From positions 1 through 10,140 of the forward strand of contig CAKSPC010000064.1 in NCBI GenBank assembly GCA_934481445.1: a stretch of DNA of 10,140 nucleotides. Reading direction: 5' to 3'. Below, piece after piece: positions 5,448 to 10,140 of the stretch. The notes beneath the pieces are model-generated. The model did not search any database. It saw only the letters and a program-made list of their open reading frames with translations, and had not been told where the DNA came from. Positions within the stretch are counted from its first letter, which is position 1. Each line of letters opens with the position of its first letter. The DNA is from an uncultured Oscillospiraceae bacterium (GTDB lineage Bacteria > Bacillota > Clostridia > Oscillospirales > Ruminococcaceae). The position numbers and the translations under genes are program-made.

Positions 5448-7517
5448 TTACTTTCCGAGAACCACAGACAGCCTGATCTCCTTTTCGTTCTCGCTGAGGT
5501 CAGCCGCTCCGCCGTCCTCTATGACAACGTGAACCTCGTACAGTTCTTCCGCGGAAAGCTCCGTCGGAACGGAACCGTCCTCAGTCTTGATGCTCCACAA
5601 TTCGTCCGAAACTTCCGCAAGCTTACCATCGGCGCCGTATGCATACAAATCGAATTCATCCGCCTTGCCCGAAAGGCCGTTCATGCGGATGGCAACGGTG
5701 GTTTTCGGGTGAACGTTTTCAACCGTCACTGTGTTCAGCCAGCCCGCAACGCTGCCCTGTCCGCCGTCGGCGGCAAATTTATCCTGCGAAAGCACGTTTC
5801 TGTTTGCCTTATCAAGATCAACCTTTCTGTACGGCATATCGGGCAGGTATACAAATCTGTCCTGAAGCCTTACAAGCTCAAGATATCCCGTGGGGCAGTA
5901 AAGCGCGTTTCCGCTGTTTCCCGCATACATTCCTATCGCCATGTTATTGTATCCGGGCTTGTTTGCAACATCGACCGCAAGTACGGTTTCGCCAGTTTCA
6001 AAATCCAGCACGACATACTGCCACATACCTGTTTCGATATCCTGAACATAGCCGTAAACATATCCCGTCGCGGTGGAAAGCTTCATCATGGACGTATCCC
6101 TGAGGTCGTCCCTGCACCATACGCTCTTCATTTCGTAGCCGCTGTCGGTCTTTATGGTGTCAACGCGCTCTACGCCCGGCATGATCATGACATTGCCCTG
6201 TGTGAGCCAGTTTTTGTCGTAAATGTTCTCGTAGCTCTGGATGGAGGAGTCGCTGTCGGGCTTTGCGAGGTTGGGGCTTCCCGCGCCGAACCAGGTGCAC
6301 ACTATCGTGCTTACAGTGCCGTTTCCGTCGTCGTATACGATGGCGGAGTTTTCTATGGACACGGGCATATCGTCGGGCAGCTCGTCGATAACGGGCATGC
6401 TTGCAACCTTTTCTCCCGTTTTCATGTCAAGCGCGATGAGGTTTACGGGGTCGAGGTTATCCGTGAACATAACCAGATCCCTTGTCAGCGACGGGGAGCA
6501 GCCGCCTCCCCATGCAAGTCCGCCGCCGGTGGTGGCAGCGCCCTCCCTGCTGTCCTTGGCGCCGCTGCTTTCGTAGGGCGTGCACCATACCTTGTTCACG
6601 CCGTTGTCGGCTTTGAAAAGGTAGCAGTTCAGGTTTGTAAGGATGACCGCGCCGTCCTTTGAAGCCGCAATGCCGTTCTCCGCGCCCTCGCCGGGCTCGG
6701 TTTCATACACGAACACCGCCTTGGAAAGGTCGGTTTCCCTGCCGTTAAGGATATCATCTATCGCCGGGCGGGAGATATATCCCACTGCGCCGGTCTGCTT
6801 CCTGTCGGGGTAAATTCTGAATCCGCCTGTTGCGAACCACAGATTGCCGTCGTAATCGAACACAACGGAGAGCAGGTTCTGCTCCAGCGTTTTTCCGAGC
6901 GCCTGCTCCGCCGCCGCCTTTATGTCGATATCCAGCACCTTTTCAAACTCGGGCAGGACATTTCCGTTTTCATCCGTTGCCTTCAGCATAAGCACATGGT
7001 TGTTGCTGGTGGGGCAGACTATCCTGTTGCTTTCGTCCACAAAGGAATAGGAGCTCTGGATAACATATCCTCCGCCGTCGTGCTGCTTCGGCGAGAAATA
7101 ACCCAGGGTCTGCGCGCTGTCGGCGTTTATATCGCGGATGGCTATGCCGCCGAGAAGCGGTACCACCGAATGTCCGTATGTATCAAAAAATACCGCGGGA
7201 GAAGCGTTCGCGTTCTGCTTTTCATAGGAAACGTTCACCTCGGGATAAATCCCTATCGGGAATATCTCGTCGCTGGAATCGGTGTTGTAGCAGTCGTGAT
7301 GTATGTTCGCGTCGCTCTTCGCCATGTAGGGATTATCGTCCACAGCCTTGGCAGTAAGAGGCTTCAGCGGGAGCACGGACGAGCCGCCCGTGCTCGTTTC
7401 CGACGCGGGCGTATTCGTCATTTCCTTTCTGTTGTTGATAAGCATGCCCGAGGTGCAGCAAAGCGCCACGGCGAGCACGGAAGCGACCGCAGTGAGTGCG
7501 GCAGTTGATTTTTTCAT
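5448..7517 (-). CDS. Secreted beta-propeller-like protein of unknown function
   Basis: 689 residues. An N-terminal signal (MKK, hydrophobic 6-26) is followed by a Thr/Ser/Pro-rich linker to about residue 55, so the protein is exported; CysCys at 20-21 lacks a proper lipobox. The body (about 70-565) has many short beta segments with motifs seen in PQQ/NHL-type propellers, such as DGNLWFATGG (223-232), RIVCPTSNNHVLML (165-178), NLIALDMKTGEKVA (359-372) and YVVLDFETGETVLA (501-514). A distinctive stretch is NIHHDCYNTD (71-80) followed by PIGIYPEV (87-94). About 598-689 looks like a separate beta-sandwich domain. The mature part has eight cysteines (76, 168, 298, 312, 340, 407, 468, 541). No catalytic motif is recognised. 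The ATG has GGAGG 6 bases upstream. The gene is monocistronic with its own promoter. The propeller assignment is inferred; the ligand or partner is unknown. Confidence 0.85.
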   Translation of the reverse strand: MKKSTAALTAVASVLAVALCCTSGMLINNRKEMTNTPASETSTGGSSVLPLKPLTAKAVDDNPYMAKSDANIHHDCYNTDSSDEIFPIGIYPEVNVSYEKQNANASPAVFFDTYGHSVVPLLGGIAIRDINADSAQTLGYFSPKQHDGGGYVIQSSYSFVDESNRIVCPTSNNHVLMLKATDENGNVLPEFEKVLDIDIKAAAEQALGKTLEQNLLSVVFDYDGNLWFATGGFRIYPDRKQTGAVGYISRPAIDDILNGRETDLSKAVFVYETEPGEGAENGIAASKDGAVILTNLNCYLFKADNGVNKVWCTPYESSGAKDSREGAATTGGGLAWGGGCSPSLTRDLVMFTDNLDPVNLIALDMKTGEKVASMPVIDELPDDMPVSIENSAIVYDDGNGTVSTIVCTWFGAGSPNLAKPDSDSSIQSYENIYDKNWLTQGNVMIMPGVERVDTIKTDSGYEMKSVWCRDDLRDTSMMKLSTATGYVYGYVQDIETGMWQYVVLDFETGETVLAVDVANKPGYNNMAIGMYAGNSGNALYCPTGYLELVRLQDRFVYLPDMPYRKVDLDKANRNVLSQDKFAADGGQGSVAGWLNTVTVENVHPKTTVAIRMNGLSGKADEFDLYAYGADGKLAEVSDELWSIKTEDGSVPTELSAEELYEVHVVIEDGGAADLSENEKEIRLSVVLGK

Positions 7518-7547
7518 AAAAATCCTCCAATATTTTTTGTTTAAACA

Positions 7548-7576
7548 ATTATAGCATTTTCTGCCTGCATTTACAA
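7548..7576 (-). promoter_or_regulatory. Extended -10 promoter of the propeller gene
   Basis: Minus-strand TTGTAA (7571-7576), a 17-base spacer and TATAAT (7548-7553) preceded by TGC, an extended -10. Predicted start is near 7541, with a leader of about 24 bases before the ATG at 7517. Confidence 0.8.
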
Positions 7577-7610
7577 CGCTTTCTGCGCGAATAGGTGACG
7601 AAAATGCGCG

Positions 7611-7645
7611 AAAAGCCCCCGCAGCTTCTTTCAGGTCTGCGGAGG
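7611..7645 (-). terminator. Terminator of the two-component operon, displaced by an insertion
   Basis: Minus strand CCTCCGCAG (7645-7637) pairs with CTGCGGGGG (7624-7616), a 9-bp stem with one T-G pair and a 12-base loop, followed by CTTTTCGCGCATTTTCG. It now lies about 180 bases past the kinase stop. Remove the 159-base element between them and it would be about 20 bases away, the normal place for a terminator. The T tract is short. Confidence 0.55.
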
Positions 7646-7665
7646 CACGGAGGGAATTTATTAAA

Positions 7666-7824
7666 GGTCACCTCTAAAAACCTCGTTTGAGTGAAAATGT
7701 GTATAGCACACCGCCTGCTTCGTTAAGCCTCCTCGTAAGGCATACAGCCTTACTTCGTCGGCTTTCCTCGCATTCGGTGCACTCTACCCATTTTCCCCTT
7801 TCAAGTCGGTTTTTAGAGGTTCCC
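7666..7824. mobile_element. MITE-like inverted-repeat element
   Basis: A 159-base non-coding unit with imperfect terminal inverted repeats of about 35-45 bases. Thirteen contiguous bases, ACCTCTAAAAACC (7670-7682), match the reverse complement of 7808-7820; GG/CC at the outer ends and GAAAATG (7693-7699) versus CATTTTC (7789-7795) also pair. TAAA flanks both sides (7662-7665 and 7825-7828), a plausible 4-base target duplication. The middle folds further: GTAAGGC-ATACA-GCCTTAC (7735-7753), enclosed by AAGCC/GGCTT (7725-7729, 7760-7764), so the whole unit can form one long hairpin. No transposase is encoded, hence the non-autonomous interpretation. The parent transposon family is not identified. 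Confidence 0.7.
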
Positions 7825-9140
7825 TAAAGATTCAAAAGTACATTCACACGGAAAATGTTGTTTTCGGTTTCTATCATGACCTTTCCCCGGTATTTGTTCG
7901 CGACGCTCTTTACGGACGCCAGCCCAAGTCCGGCATCCCTTGTCCTATCCGGGAGGATATCGTCGCCGCAGCGATTTATCTCGCCGCTGTACGGATTTTC
8001 CACCACCATTCCTATCATGGCGGGGCTGAGCATCCTGCATATCACAGTGATCCTGCGCTGCTCCTGCGGGAGGGCGCACACAGCGGTAACGGCGTTTTCC
8101 ACAAGGTTTCCGATGGTCATGCAGATGTCCGCCTGCGCGATGGAAAGCTCCTGCGGAAGCCCAAGCTGCCACTGCACGGCAACGCCTTTTTCCTTTGCGG
8201 CGATGTCATAGTACCCCGCAATGGCGTCCACGGCGGCATTTGCGCAGTACATCGCACGCTCGTCCCCAAGTTCCGTTTCGTATCTGCTGATATACTGCCG
8301 CAGCTCCTCCGTCCTGCCCGAGCCCGCAAGCCCCGAAATGACCCTTATATGCTGCCTGAAATCATGACGCTGCTGCCTGCTTCTCTCCATATATCCGCGA
8401 AGCTGCTCGTAGCGGCGGGATTCTATCGCAAGCAGGCGGTTTTCCCGTTCAAGCTGAATATTGCGCACGAACTCCCTCGCAATGCGGTAAAACAGGAATA
8501 TCGAAAAGAAAAACGCCCCGAAAGAAATCACCGCAAGTATTATTGAGATCTGAAACACGCGGTTTACAAGTATCGTGGCGGGGTCGCTGGGGATTATCAT
8601 AATATACAGAAGCGTAAATCCCAGCGGGATAACCCATACCACCTTCCAGATACGCTCGTAGTGATATTCCTCCACCAGCCACCTCACCCAGCGCGAAGCG
8701 AGCAGTATGTATGCCGCGCATACCACCGCCTCGCAGGCAAGGCATATGAGCGACGTTGAAGCAAGGCTGACCGCGTCGGTATTATCCACCTCCGCGGCGG
8801 CGTTGAGTATCACCGAAAGCATAACGCACACGGATATCAGCAGCGCGGATGTAAAGAAAACGAACATCGCTTTCCATATGGTTATCCTGTCTTTCAGGCA
8901 ATGATAAAACAGCGTCAGATAAACCGCCGCCTCCGGCAGAAGCAGACAATTGCCCTCCAGCGAAAACACGGTGCAGACAAGAGCGGAAACAAGCGACACC
9001 GCAGTTATCGTCGCAAAAGCCCGGAAAATTGCCGCAACATGGCTTTTCATTATCCGCGCCACGGGCACGAAGCACATTATTGCCGCAAAATACAGCGACG
9101 CAAAATCAAGAAAATACCGAAGAAAAATATCCGTGCGCAT
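7824..9140 (-). CDS. AgrC-type sensor histidine kinase (GHKL family)
   Basis: A 438-residue membrane sensor kinase. The N-terminal half (about 1-220) has six or seven hydrophobic segments, the polytopic sensor typical of AgrC/ComD-like kinases. A linker (about 221-255, ending in MERSRQQ) leads to the phosphorylation site RHDFRQH, with His259. The ATPase domain shows an N-box NLVENAV (345-351) and a G-box AGLGLASVK (403-411), and ends NNIFRVNVLLNL, a normal GHKL end. The ATG starts one base after the regulator's stop (TGATATG), with GAGG inside the regulator gene, so translation is probably coupled. Its partner is the LytTR regulator upstream. The TAG stop (7824-7826) lies at the boundary of the MITE-like element. 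The ligand is unknown; the usual AgrB/AgrD genes are absent here. Confidence 0.92.
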   Translation of the reverse strand: MRTDIFLRYFLDFASLYFAAIMCFVPVARIMKSHVAAIFRAFATITAVSLVSALVCTVFSLEGNCLLLPEAAVYLTLFYHCLKDRITIWKAMFVFFTSALLISVCVMLSVILNAAAEVDNTDAVSLASTSLICLACEAVVCAAYILLASRWVRWLVEEYHYERIWKVVWVIPLGFTLLYIMIIPSDPATILVNRVFQISIILAVISFGAFFFSIFLFYRIAREFVRNIQLERENRLLAIESRRYEQLRGYMERSRQQRHDFRQHIRVISGLAGSGRTEELRQYISRYETELGDERAMYCANAAVDAIAGYYDIAAKEKGVAVQWQLGLPQELSIAQADICMTIGNLVENAVTAVCALPQEQRRITVICRMLSPAMIGMVVENPYSGEINRCGDDILPDRTRDAGLGLASVKSVANKYRGKVMIETENNIFRVNVLLNL

Positions 9141-9141
9141 A

Positions 9142-9861
9142 TCAGACCTCGTTTCTTATGTGCCGGAACTGGTACTGTGTAAACTCGCCGAAAAGCTTGG
9201 TGCGGTCCTTCTGCCTTACGGGGAAAACCGCGCCGTCGGGCATTTCGATGGCGTCGCTGTCGAATCGGAGCACCATGTCCATATTGACGATAACGCCCCT
9301 GTTGCAGACAAGAAACCTCGGGTCGGCACAGAGCGCGTCCTTTATGCTTGAAAATGTCGCGGCGCTCTGGTAAACCGTATTTTCCACAGCAATATTGACC
9401 GCGTGATTCTGAGAGGCGACATATGATATTTTTGAAAACGGAACGCTGAATTTCTGCCTTGCCACCATTATTTCAAGCTCGGGCTCTGCCCTGCCGATTA
9501 TTTTCAAAAGGTCGGTGAAAAGCTTATGTACCCGCTCGCTGTCATAGGATTTTAAAAGATAATCAAACGGATGTACCGAAAATGAATTCCACACATATTC
9601 ATCCGAGGATGTAACGAACACTATCGGGACGTCGTGCCGCTCCCCGCGCAGTTTTTCGGCGGTTTCTATGCCGTTTGTGCCGTCCATGCAGATATCAAGA
9701 AAAATCGCGTCGTAGCTTCCGCCGGCGGCAAGCAGGTCGTCGCCGCTGGAAAAGCAGCTGTACTCAACAATGCACACGCCCTCGGCGGCTTTTTCTATGG
9801 CGGATATCAGTTTATTTAAGTCGCTTTCCGAGTCATCGGCAATGGCGATTTTGAGTTTCAT
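9142..9861 (-). CDS. LytTR-family response regulator (AgrA/LytR type)
   Basis: A 239-residue DNA-binding regulator. The receiver domain (about 1-120) has the acidic pair Asp9-Asp10, the phospho-acceptor Asp56 in FLDICMDG, Thr84 in FVTSS and Lys104 in DYLLKS, all canonical. The LytTR domain covers about 128-236 (FSKISYVASQNHAVNI, then FLVCNRGVIVNMD and the C-terminal FTQYQFRHIRNEV). It should be phosphorylated by the neighbouring kinase and bind direct-repeat sites at target promoters. I start at ATG 9859-9861, which has GGGGAG 6 bases upstream; the frame is open to 9957, but that part would run across the promoter. It is the first gene of the two-gene operon. No target gene can be assigned from this window. 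Confidence 0.93.
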   Translation of the reverse strand: MKLKIAIADDSESDLNKLISAIEKAAEGVCIVEYSCFSSGDDLLAAGGSYDAIFLDICMDGTNGIETAEKLRGERHDVPIVFVTSSDEYVWNSFSVHPFDYLLKSYDSERVHKLFTDLLKIIGRAEPELEIMVARQKFSVPFSKISYVASQNHAVNIAVENTVYQSAATFSSIKDALCADPRFLVCNRGVIVNMDMVLRFDSDAIEMPDGAVFPVRQKDRTKLFGEFTQYQFRHIRNEV

Positions 9862-9927
9862 ATAAAGCTCCCCTTTTCCGGCGGCGGCACACAAAGAATG
9901 TGCGGCACAGCCATTACTTTTACAGGC

Positions 9928-9957
9928 AGTATAGCACAGTTTCCGACAATTTGTCAA
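9928..9957 (-). promoter_or_regulatory. Promoter of the two-component operon
   Basis: Minus-strand TTGACA (9952-9957), an 18-base spacer and TATACT (9928-9933) preceded by TGC (extended -10). Predicted start is near 9921, giving a leader of about 60 bases that can form a small GCACA/TGTGC hairpin (9887-9903 region) before the ATG at 9861. Confidence 0.75.
9945..9955. promoter_or_regulatory. Short palindrome overlapping the -35 box
   Basis: GACAA-T-TTGTC is an 11-base near-perfect palindrome that covers most of the -35 hexamer of the two-component promoter. It could be a repressor half-site pair, but the symmetry is short and partly explained by the TTGACA box itself. From 9958 to 10061 I see nothing else recognisable. 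Confidence 0.25.
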
Positions 9958-10061
9958 GATATGTGAACTGCAAGACGTGTCGGAAAAGACGAAAACATCA
10001 CGTTTGATTTAATAAAAATCGTAAAAAATGCCTATTGCAAAAATCCGTCGGAAGATATAAT

Positions 10062-10140
10062 TGCAGCTTGTCGAAAAACCTTTAAAATTTCCGCGTAGCG
10101 TATTGGTTTTCGCTTCCTTTTGACACAAAAGGAAGCGGGG
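10062..10140 (-). repeat. Interspersed repeat, copy B (cut by window edge)
   Basis: Reverse-complement match to 5322-5400, with the 67 bases at 10074-10140 identical. The same 11-bp hairpin (CGCTTCCTTTT-GACAC-AAAAGGAAGCG) occurs at 10111-10137. The match is still perfect at the last base of the window, so the element probably continues to the right, perhaps with the additional hairpins seen beside copy A. Confidence 0.8.

Noticed and set aside
5334..6662. Long plus-strand open frame of 442 codons
   Set aside because: It is antisense to the propeller gene, begins inside the interspersed repeat, has no ribosome site or promoter, and its composition (Arg, Val and His rich, no domain) is that of a shadow frame.
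9988..10010. Possible LytTR binding site (CACGTTTGATT) upstream of the two-component promoter
   Set aside because: Only a partial match to the known direct-repeat pattern, and no second properly spaced repeat was seen.

Overview
The window reads as part of a Gram-positive, Firmicutes-type chromosome, most likely a gut Clostridia/Oscillospiraceae (Ruminococcus-like) organism. Evidence: strong GGAGG-type ribosome binding sites, consensus sigma-A promoters, a lipobox on the polyamine-binding protein, and an AgrC/AgrA-type two-component pair. The taxon is inferred from style, not proven. Every gene I accept lies on the minus strand, so transcription runs from high to low coordinates. Apparent plus-strand reading frames are antisense shadows.

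Layout in transcription order (right to left): (1) 10140-9862: an interspersed repeat, cut by the window edge, then a promoter. (2) 9861-7824: a two-gene operon with a LytTR response regulator and a GHKL sensor kinase. (3) 7828-7662: a MITE-like inverted-repeat element sits exactly at the kinase stop codon, followed by what looks like the operon's own terminator. (4) 7576-5448: a monocistronic gene with its own extended -10 promoter, encoding a 689-residue secreted beta-propeller-like protein of unknown function. (5) 5447-5099: a non-coding stretch packed with hairpins, containing a second, inverted copy of the interspersed repeat and two nearly identical terminator-like hairpins. (6) 5098-1041: a complete potABCD polyamine uptake operon with promoter and terminator; the genes overlap or nearly abut. 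(7) 924-1: a consensus promoter driving a short formate/nitrite-transporter-family protein and a downstream TTG-start membrane protein truncated by the window edge.

How they work together: PotA (ATPase), PotB and PotC (permeases) and PotD (lipoprotein receptor) form one ABC importer for spermidine/putrescine. The kinase and regulator form a quorum-sensing-like pair, but no autoinducer peptide or AgrB processing gene is present, so the signal and targets are unknown. The FNT protein would move formate, nitrite, hydrosulfide or a similar small anion. I see no direct functional link among the three blocks.

I do not see a convincing new multi-gene system. The most unusual content is non-coding: the MITE-like insertion at a stop codon, the inverted pair of identical repeats bracketing the propeller gene and two-component operon, and the duplicated hairpins. 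Among proteins, the C-terminal membrane anchor on PotD and the cysteine-containing secreted propeller protein deserve a second look.
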